From Symbiodinium natans (Eukaryota; Sar; Dinophyceae; Suessiales; Symbiodiniaceae): 64,000 nt of DNA. How positions within the stretch are numbered: the first letter of the stretch is position 1; every line of letters starts with the position of its first letter. Of the stretch, positions 25,034-35,611 are shown piece by piece. The position numbers were made by a program, and so were the translations under genes. Location: positions 707,501 to 771,500 of the forward strand of contig CAJNDS010001035.1 of NCBI GenBank assembly GCA_905221605.1, read 5' to 3'. Under the pieces are notes generated by a model. The model was given only the letters and a program-made list of their open reading frames with translations, ran no database searches and was not told where the DNA came from.

Positions 25034-26950
25034 ATGTCCATGAGCGTCACGGCAGTGTTCTCCTTGCTCACGCTGACTGCGCCAGCAGCGGCCCAGAAGC
25101 TTACTTTCTCGCAAGGCTGCGGCGCCTGCGGAGCCACCTGGACACTCGAAGTGGTTTGCGGTGCCACGCTGAAGGTGGAGGCAGACTGCCCGGACACAAA
25201 GTGGTGTGGCCTTGGCTTCAATGCCGAGAAGCCCAAGATGGATGGGACGGATGTCTTCACCTTCGGCTACCATCCTGGCGTGGACCTCAGCGACTGCAAA
25301 AGAAGTGGCAGCGGAGGCGCCTGTGGTGGCGCCTGCGGTGCTGCTTGTGGCAGCGCTTGTGGCAGCGCTTGTGGCAGCGCTTGCGGCGGCGCTTGCGGCG
25401 GCGCATGCGGCGCATGCGGCGCTTGCGGTGGCGGTCGGCGCTTGCGAGGACAGAGCAGCCCCTTCCTGCCTCGCGTCCGCAACCTGGAGCTGAGCTTGCC
25501 CATGCCGCAGAAGCCTGGTAGCCCCAAGAGCCTGTCTAGCAAGGAGGGCATTGCGGGGGTGGCTCTGAACTCCGTGCTCTTTGTGCATGAGCATCCTGGA
25601 GAGGGCATGACATGGGTCTTGGACAATTGCGGCGGCCATGGCGACACCTTTGGCCACTACCATTACCACGCTCCTCCTCTCTGTCTCCTGCGCTCGCTGG
25701 GTGTAGCTGTTCCTTCTGGCGACTGGTGGAAGCGTGGGGGAAGGTCAGCCTGGGCGCTTGAGGGTGCAGAGGTGCAGGTCGGATGGGCTTTGGACGGTGC
25801 GCCGATCATGGGCCCGTACCGTGCTGGCGCATTGGCGGATGTATCAGCGCTAGATGAGTGCCACGGTGCTTTGGACGAGGCAACAGGCGAGTACAAGTAT
25901 TACCTGGTCTTGGAGGCTCCCTACATGCCGCCTTGCCTTCGTGGCACGCTTGGTAACATCACGGGCTACCGCAACCAGAAAGCCGGTGAGCCTTGCAACC
26001 GCCAGAGCCTGGAAGAGGCTCTTGTTGTGAGCTCTGCGGCCCAGGGTCGCGTCCTTCATGGGAATGGCTGCCCAGGCCACGCTGTCTTTGAAGATGTCAA
26101 GACTGGGCGCCCGGTAGGCTCTGAGAAGGTCTCCTTCAGGCAGCTCAGCACCAGCTGCGGCGCCTGTGGCGCTTGCGGTGCTTGTGGTGCCTGCGGATCG
26201 TGCGGCACTTTCTTGGGAACCTGCCCAGCTGGAGGAGCTTGTGGTGCCTGTGGCGCCGCCTGTGGTGCCTGCGGTGCCTGTGGCGCCGCCTGTGGCGCCG
26301 CCTGTGGCGCCGCCTGTGGTGCTTGCGGTGCTTGTGGTGCCTGCGGTGCCTGTGGTGCCGCCTGTGGTGCTTGTGGTGCCACCTGTGGTGCTTGTGGTGC
26401 TTGTGGTGCCTGTGGTGCCTGCGGTGCCAGCTGTGGCGCTTGTGGTGCCTGCGGTGCCAGCTGTGGTGCCTATCAGTGCCTGGGGCAGATGTTCTGCGCC
26501 CGAGGCCTCACGCAGATGCACCAGGGCGTGGCGCTGAGCCTGTCGCAGTGCAACTTGAATGGCTACAACATCGAAATCGACCAGAAGCAGGACCTCACGG
26601 AGGTCAGCTACGTCTTCGAGAATGGCCGCATGAAGGCCACCGCCAAGCGTGCCTTCAACACCGGCGATGCTACAGACCTGGTACTGGCTTCCGGGACCCC
26701 ATACTACGTGATCATGGCAATTGGTGGCAACAATCCTACCATGAACGTGGGTTACCATGGGGCCTCCGCTACTCAGAACCTGGTGTGTCTCAGCACCTTG
26801 TCCCAGAAGTACGACTGCAAGGCCCCGTCAGAGTGGGGCAACGCTGCGCCTACGTTGCCCAGTGCTGACGCAGACGCAGGCGCAGCCGCTCCAAAGCAGT
26901 TGGCGCCTGCCCTCGTGGCAGCTTCGTTGCTGGTGGCGAGCTTGTCATAA
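25034..26950 (+). CDS. Secreted DOMON/YHYH-domain protein, tandem copy 2
   Basis: 638 residues, nearly identical to copy 1 from signal peptide to C-terminus. Differences seen: Cys-Gly-Ala tract 1 is shorter and opens GSGG instead of GCGG (one Cys lost); scattered substitutions such as GAEVQVG for GPEVQVG. Tract 2 appears the same length as in copy 1. The upstream in-frame extension and the GTAGCCATG context of the start are retained. The near-identity argues for recent duplication or ongoing gene conversion. Confidence 0.85.
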   Translation: MSMSVTAVFSLLTLTAPAAAQKLTFSQGCGACGATWTLEVVCGATLKVEADCPDTKWCGLGFNAEKPKMDGTDVFTFGYHPGVDLSDCKRSGSGGACGGACGAACGSACGSACGSACGGACGGACGACGACGGGRRLRGQSSPFLPRVRNLELSLPMPQKPGSPKSLSSKEGIAGVALNSVLFVHEHPGEGMTWVLDNCGGHGDTFGHYHYHAPPLCLLRSLGVAVPSGDWWKRGGRSAWALEGAEVQVGWALDGAPIMGPYRAGALADVSALDECHGALDEATGEYKYYLVLEAPYMPPCLRGTLGNITGYRNQKAGEPCNRQSLEEALVVSSAAQGRVLHGNGCPGHAVFEDVKTGRPVGSEKVSFRQLSTSCGACGACGACGACGSCGTFLGTCPAGGACGACGAACGACGACGAACGAACGAACGACGACGACGACGAACGACGATCGACGACGACGACGASCGACGACGASCGAYQCLGQMFCARGLTQMHQGVALSLSQCNLNGYNIEIDQKQDLTEVSYVFENGRMKATAKRAFNTGDATDLVLASGTPYYVIMAIGGNNPTMNVGYHGASATQNLVCLSTLSQKYDCKAPSEWGNAAPTLPSADADAGAAAPKQLAPALVAASLLVASLS

Positions 26951-27933
26951 GCTGTCCGCCGCATGACTGTCTTTTTCTGATTGTTTCTTCGCAGATCTTT
27001 CTTGAGAATTTGCATTGCAAAGTGTGGGCGCCGTGGCAGTGGTTTGGCGGGGGCTTTGTCGGTTGGTACAAGCTCCTGCCTGCGCTCCCCGAAAGGAATT
27101 GTTAGTCGAAGTGTGTCAGGGTGATCAGTATCGTTTTTTGCAACTCTTGAGCCTGCCCGGCCCTCGCATGCAACAAAAACAACAGTTTTGACGGCCACCA
27201 CGGCTGCCGGCTTCTGGGTTGTTTCAAGAAAGCCCGGGGCTACCTGAAGTAGTACCAGTTCATATCAAGAGTCGGATGGGGCCATGTGCCACCACCATGG
27301 TGCGAAGAGCACTTGTGCGTCAGCTTCATGTACAGTTTCCAAAAAGCTCGGAAGAGCTGCCATCCTTCGCCAACGGCTTTGCCGGATCGCGCAAGCCACA
27401 TCGGCAGGATCAAAGGAGGAGATGAACGAGGCATCAGAGCCATGAGAGTGTTGGATACTGCATTATGATTGCCAGTATTTTCATTCTGTATCTGTTCCCT
27501 GTGGGTTTCATGACGCTTCTGGGATCCCACAAGGGGGACCTCATTGCGGATAGGTTGCTTGTGTTTCGAAGGCCGGGCCAGTTTCCGTATCATCTTTGTG
27601 TGATTTCCGAAAACCCAAAACCCTAAACCCCACAGGCGTAGCTGCTTAACAGCTTCTGTCTTTCAGGTGAGAGCTCTGGGCAGCCAGTTGCTGATGCAGG
27701 CGGTGAGCTTTGCTGGCGCGGTTCTCAGAAGCAGCGGGATGTTTTTTCAAAGTGACAATGTGTGGGCCGTGGGACATGTGGCCGGCCCACCTCACCAGCA
27801 GCTTGAGCGATCTTCCATTGTACTTGCTGCTGCAATTGTCTGGTTTCCGAGGGTACCCTGTTTTTGCTGGCCGAAGGGAGATCTGCTCAAGGGAGTTGTT
27901 ATCGCTCCGCCTCAGAAGTTCGCGTCTGTAGCC

Positions 27934-29766
27934 ATGTCCATGAGCGTCACGGCACTGTTCTCCTTGCTCACGCTGATCACGCTGACTGCGCCAGCAGCGG
28001 CCCAGAAGCTTACTTTCTCGCAAGGCTGCGGCGCCTGCGGAGCCACTTGGACACTCGAAGTGGTTTGCGGTGCCACGCTGAAAGTGGAGGCAGACTGCCC
28101 GGACACAAAGTGGTGTGGCCTTGGCTTCAATGCCGAGAAGCCCAAGATGGATGGAACGGATGTCTTCACCTTCGGCTACCATCCTGGCGTGGACCTCAGC
28201 GACTGCAAAAGAAGTGGCTGCGGAGGTGCCTGTGGTGGCGCCTGCGGTGCTGCTTGCGGCAGCGCTTGCGGCGGCGCATGCGGCGCATGCGGCGCTTGCG
28301 GCGGCGGTCGTCGCTTGCGAGGACAGAGCAGCCCCTTCCTGCCTCGCGTCCGCAACCTGGAGCTGAGCTTGCCCATGCCGCAGAAGCCTGGTAGCCCCAA
28401 GAGCCTGTCTAGCAAGGAGGGCATTGCGGGGGTGGCTCTGAACTCCGTGCTCTTTGTGCATGAGCATCCTGGAGAGGGCATGACATGGGTCTTGGACAAT
28501 TGCGGCGGCCATGGCGACACCTTTGGCCACTACCATTACCACGCTCCTCCTCTCTGTCTCCTGCGCTCGCTGGGTGTAGCTGTGCCTTCTGGCGACTGGT
28601 GGAAGCGTGGGGGAAGGTCAGCCTGGGCGCTTGAGGGTCCAGAGGTGCAGGTCGGATGGGCTTTGGACGGTGCGCCGATCATGGGCCCGTACCGTGCTGG
28701 CGCATTGGCGGATGTATCAGCGCTAGATGAGTGCCACGGTGCTTTGGACGAGGCAACAGGCGAGTACAAGTATTACCTGGTCTTGGAGGCTCCCTACATG
28801 CCGCCTTGCCTTCGTGGCACGCTTGGTAACATCACGGGCTACCGCAACCAGAAAGCCGGTGAGCCTTGCAACCGCCAGAGCCTGGAAGAGGCTCTTGTTG
28901 TGAGCTCTGCGGCCCAGGGTCGCGTCCTTCATGGGAATGGCTGCCCAGGCCACGCTGTCTTTGAAGATGTCAAGACTGGGCGCCCGGTAGGCTCTGAGAA
29001 GGTCTCCTTCAGGCAGCTCAGCACCAGCTGCGGCGCCTGTGGCGCTTGCGGTGCTTGTGGTGCCTGCGGATCGTGCGGCACTTTCTTGGGAACCTGCCCA
29101 GCTGGAGGAGCTTGTGGTGCCTGTGGCGCCGCCTGTGGTGCCTGCGGTGCCTGTGGCGCCGCCTGTGGCGCCGCCTGTGGCGCCGCCTGTGGTGCTTGCG
29201 GTGCTTGTGGTGCCTGCGGTGCCTGCGGTGCCTGTGGTGCCTGCGGTGCTTGTGGCGCTTGTGGTGCTTGCGGGACATGTGGTGCCTACCAGTGCCTGGG
29301 GCAGATGTTCTGCGCCCGAGGCCTCACGCAGATGCACCAGGGCGTGGCGCTGAGCCTGTCGCAGTGCAACTTGAATGGCTACAACATCGAAATCGACCAG
29401 AAGCAGGACCTCACGGAGGTCAGCTACGTCTTCGAGAATGGCCGCATGAAGGCCACCGCCAAGCGTGCCTTCAACACCGGCGATGCTACAGACCTGGTAC
29501 TGGCTTCCGGGACCCCATACTACGTGATCATGGCAATTGGTGGCAACAATCCTACCATGAACGTGGGTTACCATGGGGCCTCAGCTACTCAGAACCTGGT
29601 GTGTCTCAGCACCTTGTCCCAGAAGTACGACTGCAAGGCCCCGTCAGAGTGGGGCAACGCTGCGCCTACGTTGCCCAGTGCTGACGCAGACGCAGGCGCA
29701 GCCGCTCCAAAGCAGTTGGCGCCTGCCCTCGTGGCAGCTTCGTTGCTGGTGGCGAGCTTGTCATAA
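27934..29766 (+). CDS. Secreted DOMON/YHYH-domain protein, tandem copy 3
   Basis: 610 residues; the shortest copy. Both Cys-Gly-Ala tracts are contracted: tract 1 lacks several GAC-GGAC units, and tract 2 lacks the ATCGA/ASCGA stretch and ends GTCGAYQCLG. The signal peptide carries a 9-bp duplication giving LLTLITLTAPAAAQ. The DOMON and YHYH parts are otherwise unchanged, so the tracts are the fast-evolving part. Homology with the other repeat units stops near 30250, marking the right end of the array. Confidence 0.85.
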   Translation: MSMSVTALFSLLTLITLTAPAAAQKLTFSQGCGACGATWTLEVVCGATLKVEADCPDTKWCGLGFNAEKPKMDGTDVFTFGYHPGVDLSDCKRSGCGGACGGACGAACGSACGGACGACGACGGGRRLRGQSSPFLPRVRNLELSLPMPQKPGSPKSLSSKEGIAGVALNSVLFVHEHPGEGMTWVLDNCGGHGDTFGHYHYHAPPLCLLRSLGVAVPSGDWWKRGGRSAWALEGPEVQVGWALDGAPIMGPYRAGALADVSALDECHGALDEATGEYKYYLVLEAPYMPPCLRGTLGNITGYRNQKAGEPCNRQSLEEALVVSSAAQGRVLHGNGCPGHAVFEDVKTGRPVGSEKVSFRQLSTSCGACGACGACGACGSCGTFLGTCPAGGACGACGAACGACGACGAACGAACGAACGACGACGACGACGACGACGACGACGACGTCGAYQCLGQMFCARGLTQMHQGVALSLSQCNLNGYNIEIDQKQDLTEVSYVFENGRMKATAKRAFNTGDATDLVLASGTPYYVIMAIGGNNPTMNVGYHGASATQNLVCLSTLSQKYDCKAPSEWGNAAPTLPSADADAGAAAPKQLAPALVAASLLVASLS

Positions 29767-30254
29767 GCTGTCCGCCGCATGACTGTCTTTTTCTGATTGT
29801 TTCTTCGCAGATCTTTCTTGAGAATTTGCATTGCAAAGTGTGGGCGCCGTGGCAGTGGTTTGGCGGGGGCTTTGTCGGTTGGTACAAGCTCCTGCCTGCG
29901 CTCCCCGAAAGGAATTGTTAGTCGAAGTGTGTCAGGGTGATCAGTATCGTTTTTTGCAACTCTTGAGCCTGCCCGGCCCTCGCATGCAACAAAAACAACA
30001 GTTTTGACGGCCACCACGGCTGCCGGCTTCTGGGTTGTTTCAAGAAAGCCCGGGGCTACCTGAAGTAGTACCAGTTCATATCAAGAGTCGGATGGGGCCA
30101 TGTGCCACCACCATGGTGCGAAGAGCACTTGTGCGTCAGCTTCATGTACAGTTTCCAAAAAGCTCGGAAGAGCTGCCATCCTTCGCCAACGGCTTTGCCG
30201 GATCGCGCAAGCCACATCGGCAGGATCAAAGGAGGAGATGAACGAGTCATCAGA

Positions 30255-31500
30255 GTCATGTAATGACCGCTGACTATCGTAGGATGATGCACTATAGTCA
30301 CTAGATCGCTGGTCCAGCCTGAGATCGCAGAACCTTGTCACGGTCGAGTCTAGTGGTGTCATGGGCTCGGTTCCTATAGCGGGTACAATGCTCCGTATTT
30401 GTAAACGCTTGGGCGGTTGGGCGGGTGTAGCACAGCGCCTCGCAGACGAAGGAAAGCCAAAGGGCCTATGGCACATGGTGCAGCACCAAGAGCGCATCAC
30501 ATGAGTCATGAGTGGAGGGCAGTTGAAGCAGGAGTTTGAGGGTGGTGTTTTTTGGGCGTGTTTTCTGGGAAGGGGCCCCCGCAAGTTTCGGTTGAAGGCG
30601 ACCATATCCCGGTCTGCTTGTTCCAGACGTCTCTCGACCAGAAGCCGATGCGAAAAGTAGTATTCATAGCAATCGCAATAACACAACAACGCAATCGAAT
30701 GGTATCATGGTGTCCTGGTAGAAAGGTGTAGGACTCATGACTCATATCTCAAATGGGAAGATGTCCTTTTCTTTTAAGGGGGTTCAGGGTTGACGATTTG
30801 GGGTGTAGGGTTTAGGATGGTTTAGGGTTTAGAGTTGAGGGTGATTGTGGATGCGCCCAGGATGCAAATTGGGCAAGATGTCTTGATTGTATTGTATTAC
30901 CCCTATGTTTGTCTTGGGCCTCTCCGGTCGGCTTGTTCATGCTCGACCGTGGTGCAAGATGGGCTTCTCATTTTCATCTTGCGCTTCTTCGGCCTTGCTC
31001 TAAACGAGCTATTTCTTTCTGAGGATGCATTGAAATGTCACAGTTATGTCAAAGAAGGAAGAGTGAATATTGAGTTTCATGTATCATTTTCCGAGTGTAT
31101 TGGACTGGACTGCACGTCAGATATTTACCACAACAGAAAAAGGCAAGACAAGGTGAGAAGTTTCAGTATTCGTGGGCTGCAGAGGAAGCCTCAGAAGCCT
31201 CATGATTTGCCCATGTTTGTGGACCCTCTGGGAGCCTTTTTGTTTTGAAGTTCTCGCGCAGTTTCCTTGGACTCCTGACCCATGAAGGTGAGATTGGCAA
31301 CTACGTGCAATGCCAGGTGGATGCCTTCATGGTGGTGACCTTACCTGCTGCAAGTCCGAGTTACCTGACATGTATAGTGAATTATCGTGGTATATATATA
31401 TATATGCTCACCCCCCCCCCCCCCCCCCCCCCCCCCTCGACAGACCCCGGAAGCGATAAAAAGGCTGAGGGTGCGACGGACAGCATAGCTGCACACAGTG
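30255..31500. other. Gap with no clear gene
   Basis: A plus-strand frame at 30835-31248 is open but has no recognisable motif. A degenerate TTTAGGG patch lies at 30790-30840. A (TA)n run and about 28 consecutive C (31384-31438) close the region. Confidence 0.5.
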
Positions 31501-32555
31501 GGGTGCATAGGATTCATTTTGTTTTAATAGGAATCTTATTAAATGAAGAGGAAACCCTTTAAAATGAATGAGAACCCTTAATACTAATAAATTCAACGGA
31601 AACCCTATTCAAATGACAGAACCCTATTTAAAGTTGATAGGAATCAAATGACATTTGTAGGAGCCTTATTATCAAAAGGCAAACTATGAAAATTTATTGG
31701 AATCTTACGAACACAAATAGGAATCCTCTACTTAAATCCGTAGGAACCCTATTAAAATTAATCGGAACTGTATAAAAAATAGCAGGAAGCTATTAACATG
31801 AATGGGAACCCTATTAAAGTTAATGAGAACCCTATTATCATTGGTAGGAATCCTAATAAACTGAAGAGGACCCCTACGAAAATTAATAGGAACCAATGGG
31901 ACTCCTATAAAAAAAGTGAATGAATGAGATCCCTATTAAAATTAATATGAGTAAGAGCTCTGAAATTGATATGAATCTTATTGCATTAGTAGGAGCTTTA
32001 TCAGAATAATTAAGAACCATATAAAAGTTTATTGGAATCCTATGAAAATAAGTAGGAACCTTTCGGAATCCTACCGAAATTTATCGGATAAGCTAATCGG
32101 CAGCCTATTAAAATGAATGGGAACCCTTAACAAATCAAAAGAACGCGGTGAAGATTAATAGGAACTAATAGGATTTCTATGAAAAATCAGATTCGCAAAA
32201 ACAAGAACTAATCGGAACCCTACTAAATAAATATGAGCCTAAACCAATAGGAATTCCTTTCAAACGAATTCCTTTCAAACGAATGAGACTTCTATTAAAA
32301 TTAATACGAATGCCATTAACATGAATAAGAACCCTAAAACTGATAGGAATCTTATTGCATTAGTAGGAGCCTTATTAGAATAATTAGGAACCCTGTGAAA
32401 CTTTATTGGAATCCTATGAAAATAAAGAGGAATCAATCCTCTATTGATGCATAGGAATGCTTATTGAAATGAATAGGAACCCTTAACGAATTGAAAAGAA
32501 CCGGTTATAATTCATAGGAGTCCTGTTAACATGAGAAGGAATCTGAGTAAAATCC
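31500..32555. repeat. AT-rich degenerate satellite, period about 21 bp
   Basis: Roughly fifty diverged units with consensus close to TAGGAACCCTATTAAAATTAA. Spacing of the GGAA(C/T)CCTAT core is 19-23 bp over 31750-31880. The core contains AACCCTA, six of seven bases of the telomere unit. Composition is far more AT-rich than the surroundings. It ends directly in a perfect CCCTAAA patch (32555-32580). Confidence 0.75.
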
Positions 32556-32589
32556 CTAAACCCTAAACCCTAAACCCTAAACCGTGTAG

Positions 32590-33345
32590 AACCCCTGAAA
32601 AAATCTTACCAAAACTCCAGTTTTCAAAATTCCAAAAATCCAAAAAACCCAACCCAAGTTTCGGATTTTTGGAAACTCGAGCGGGAGCCTCAAAATCCAA
32701 AAATCGAGCTCCCGCTCGTTTGGAAACTCGAGCGGGAGACCCACAATCCAAAATTCCTCGAGTTTCCAAACTTCCAAAAACCCAAAAATCCCAACCCAAG
32801 TTTCGGATTTTTGGAAACTCGAGCGGGAGCCTCAAAATCCAAAATTCGAGCTCCCGCTCGAGTGTCCAAAAATCCAAACCTTGGGGTGGGTTTTTTTGGA
32901 TTTTTGGAATTTCGGAAACTCGAGCGGGAGGGCGATTCTTGCATTTTGAGGCTCCCGCTCGAGTTTCCAAAAATCCAAACCTTCGGGTGGATTTTTTGGG
33001 TTTTTGGAATTTCTGGAAACTCGAGCGGGAGCGCGATTTTTGGATTTTGAGGCTCCCGCTCGAGTTTCCAAAAATCCGAAACTTGGGTTGGAGTTTTTGG
33101 ATTTTTGGAATTTTGGAAACTCGAGAGGGAGCTCGAATTTTGGATTTGGAGGCTCCCGCTCGAGTTTCCAAAAATCCGAAACATGGGTTGGGGTTTTTGG
33201 ATTTTTGGAATTTTGGAAACTCGAGCGGGAGCTCGATTTTTGGATTTTGAGGCCCCCGCTCGAGTTTCCAAAAATCCGAAACTTGGGTTGGGGTTTTTGG
33301 AGTTTTGGATTTTTGGAAACTCGAGGAATTTTGGAGTGGTGCTCT
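32590..33345. repeat. 100-bp satellite built on a perfect inverted repeat
   Basis: The marker GGAAACTCGAG recurs at 32671, 32722, 32813, 32914, 33015, 33115, 33215 and 33315, so the last units are 100-101 bp long. Each unit contains the arms GGAAACTCGAGCGGGAGC and GCTCCCGCTCGAGTTTCC around a short AT/TTTTGGATTTTGAG loop. Left of about 32845 the linker sequence is on the other strand, so the array is inverted within itself. Open frames on both strands here are by-products of the repeat. Confidence 0.85.
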
Positions 33346-33361
33346 CGAGGGGGGGGGTGAC

Positions 33362-33468
33362 CATATACATATATATATATATATATATATAACAGCGCCG
33401 CTTCACAAGCAGGCAGGCAGGCACTTGCTGGCAAGAACGACCAAGCAGCATAGCTTTTCAGATCCACG

Positions 33469-33500
<32 letters not shown>

Positions 33501-33530
33501 ATTTATATATATATATATCTCTCTACTTAG
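33362..33530. repeat. (TA)n microsatellites
   Basis: Two long (AT)n runs at 33365-33392 and 33467-33520, just upstream of exon 33589. Confidence 0.95.
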
Positions 33531-33588
33531 TGATTCTCGCATGAATGCCATGAATGCACCGTGTTTTGCATGGCCTTTTTGTGTGCAG

Positions 33589-33709
33589 GTGGCGACCAAC
33601 ATTGCAAACATGGGCCTGGCCATCAACTACGCGGCCAACTCGGGCCACTGCAATGGGCACCACCGTCTCAACGACAAACACAAAGCCTTGTGCGCCACGG
33701 ACATTGCAG
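33589..33709 (+). CDS. Exon 1 of a secreted Thr/Cys-rich protein gene
   Basis: Follows the acceptor tttgtgtgcag and reads VATNIANMGLAINYAANSG, then a His/Lys-rich loop and CATDIAG. It ends in phase 1 before a GC donor. The first base of the next codon plus the GC that opens exon 2 restores Gly, giving CATDIAG-AVAYFSQ. This segment has the look of a repeated module of dinoflagellate secreted proteins, but I cannot name a family. An upstream exon with the signal peptide is expected and not found. Confidence 0.6.
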
Positions 33710-33771
33710 GCACAGTGGAGGGGGGTTGGATTTTCGTAGCAAGAGCATTTCGGGCCATTCATGTTGGTGGT

Positions 33772-34345
33772 ATTTCCCCCCAGCCTCTGTGTGTGGGGTT
33801 GTTGGAGGCTGAACTCAACTCTTCTCCTCGCCCGGTCGACTCCTCACCCATCACCCATCTCCCGCATTGGCCACGTTGGCTATTGGGCACTCCAGGACTT
33901 TTTGGGACACTTTGGGGCTGGGCTCTCGAGGGACTCTGGGGTTGAGCAGCTCAGGACTCTCTTGAGCACTGCTGGGATACTGTGGGGTTGGGCACTCCAG
34001 TCTGGAGTCGGGCAATTTGGATATCTCATACCTTGGCATTGGGCACTATACTCTGGGGTTGGGCACAAGGGGATATTGAGATACTCGAGGATTCGGGACT
34101 GCAGGGACTTTTTGGCGAAGTTCTAGAAGCTCTTTGCACATACTCTGGGTTGGTTATTTGGGGGCACTCCTGGTGCAGGGACTCTCTGAAAATACTGCAA
34201 AATTGGGCGGGAATTTCTGTTGGGCACTCTCGAGGGCATCTTGTGGGGATACTATGGGGTGGGATACGGGTGATGGGCGAGGAGTAGACCGGGCGAGGAG
34301 AAGAGTGTAGATTAAGATCAAACAACCCTACACCAAGGGTGGGGA
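33772..34345. mobile_element. MITE family G with about 65-bp inverted ends, inside an intron
   Basis: The left end holds GTGTGGGGTTGTTGG, ACTCAACTCTTCTCCTCG and CCCGGTCGACTCCTCACC. Read on the other strand, the right end shows GTGTAGGGTTGTTTG, ACACTCTTCTCCTCGCCC and GGTCTACTCCTCGCCCATC, matching along about 65 bp. The interior is a degenerate repeat of GGGGTTGGGCACTCCAG-like units. The element fills most of the intron 33710-34391. A truncated relative lies at 44505-44770. Confidence 0.72.
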
Positions 34346-34391
34346 AGAATTTGATCGCTCGGTTTGTCGTCTCCCCCCGACTCCCGACCAG

Positions 34392-34607
34392 GCGCAGTGG
34401 CTTACTTCTCTCAAGCAATCACGTTCATTGAGTTCCTGGTCGTGAACTGCCCGAACCTGATGAACTCGAGCGCGCTCTGCGGTGCTGGCATCACTGGCAT
34501 CACTACGGCCGCGGCAAGTGTTGCTGCCGCTGGCTCTGCCATTGATGGCGGCTGTAACCGTCCCCCAATTCCACCTCCCAATCGCCCGAGCACCACCGCC
34601 ACCGCCA

Positions 34608-34641
<34 letters not shown>

Positions 34642-35611
34642 AGAAACCGCCACCGCCACCGCCACCGCCACCGCCACCGCCACCGCCACCGCCACCACCA
34701 CAACCGCCACCACAACCGCCAGCTCCACCACCGATGCCAACCAGACAACCATTCCCGATGTGACCATCACGTCCACCACATTCACCTCAACTGTCACAAC
34801 CGCAACGGCAACAAACACCGCAGTCACCACAACCACCACTTTAGTCACCACAACCAGCACAGCAACCATCACCTCAGTCACCACAACCACAACGACAACG
34901 TTCCTGGGAGCATCCACCCTCTGTGCCAAGATTGGCAACAGACAAAGTGCCGCACCGAATCAACCTGTGATTAACCCGGGCACTGATCAAGATGGGAACA
35001 CATGGCTTGGGATCGCGTGGGGCGAGCCTGGAGCCTGCGGGAACGACCCCCTCAGCTGCAGTCCGAGCGACCCAAATGTCGACAACCGATTCAACCTTTG
35101 CCCGAACATCTCGAACCCGACAACAATCCAGTTCCTGGTGAGAAATTCCAACACTGGAGGCGGCAGCATAAGGCTTGTGTCACCAGTGTTCTTCATCGGC
35201 GGGGATAACATTCTGTCTTCAAGCTACGCCGCTGCCAATCCCCTGAAGGAAATCAATCTAACGGCAGACGGATACACCGCCAGGTGGCAACAAAACCTCA
35301 AACCCAATGAAGGCGGAGATACGATTTGGGGCCCCAACTGTGAGGAGTTTGCAGAACCAACAAGCCCCAGCAATTTTGCACGCACAACCTTTTGCCTGGG
35401 AGATGGCGGCGACTACCAGTCCATTGTTGGCGGTCAGCCACAGAGTCAACCCAACAACCCTCCCGACACAGGCTTCTGCGTCTGCAGCCCCCTGAGTGAC
35501 GCAAACACTTGTGCAACGGCCAACAACAACAATGGTTGTTTCTTCCCATTTATCGTGTTCATCCTCATGGGATGTGGACCCGGCGGCCTGGACCCTTGTG
35601 TGATCAACTGA
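34392..35611 (+). CDS. Exon 2 and stop of a secreted Thr/Cys-rich protein
   Basis: 405 codons and a stop. After the acceptor cccgaccag it reads AVAYFSQAITFIEFLVVNC and continues with a Cys-Gly-Ala helix-like segment. A low-complexity Thr/Ala tract follows, encoded by ACCGCC repeats (34590-34710) and Thr/Val codons to about 34905, a probable O-glycosylated stalk. From about 34910 there is a globular Cys-rich domain of about 230 residues: CAKIGNRQS, a GNTWLGIAWGEPGACGND motif, FLVRNSNTGGGSI, WGPNCEEF, FCLGDGGDYQS, CVCSPLSDANTC, ending GCGPGGLDPCVIN. I do not recognise this domain. The protein is likely extracellular. Confidence 0.7.

Larger units (their letters stand above)
21863..30250 (+). 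repeat. Tandem gene array, three units of about 2.8-2.9 kb
   Basis: Stop codons lie at 24057, 26950 and 29766, giving periods of 2893 and 2816 bp; the difference is mainly repeat-tract length. Each unit has about 0.25 kb of conserved leader, the CDS and about 0.7 kb of conserved spacer. Homology begins near 21863 (tgtcaggtgagagc), is poor for about 30 bases, then is nearly complete to about 30250, where the third spacer diverges. The spacers carry short CCCTAAA tracts (24712-24736, 27614-27632). Head-to-tail, intronless, near-identical copies are typical of dinoflagellate gene arrays. Confidence 0.9.

Noticed and set aside
31500-33345. CRISPR-like regular repeats
   Set aside because: The repeats are degenerate tandem satellites without unique spacers, in a eukaryotic context.
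32563-33626. Several 100-260 codon frames on both strands over the 100-bp satellite
   Set aside because: Identical peptides on both strands arise from the palindromic tandem unit; there is no start, signal or domain.
34411-34938. Minus-strand Val/Ala-rich frame and out-of-frame Pro-rich frames over the (ACCGCC) tract
   Set aside because: They are shadows of the Thr stalk of the plus-strand exon.
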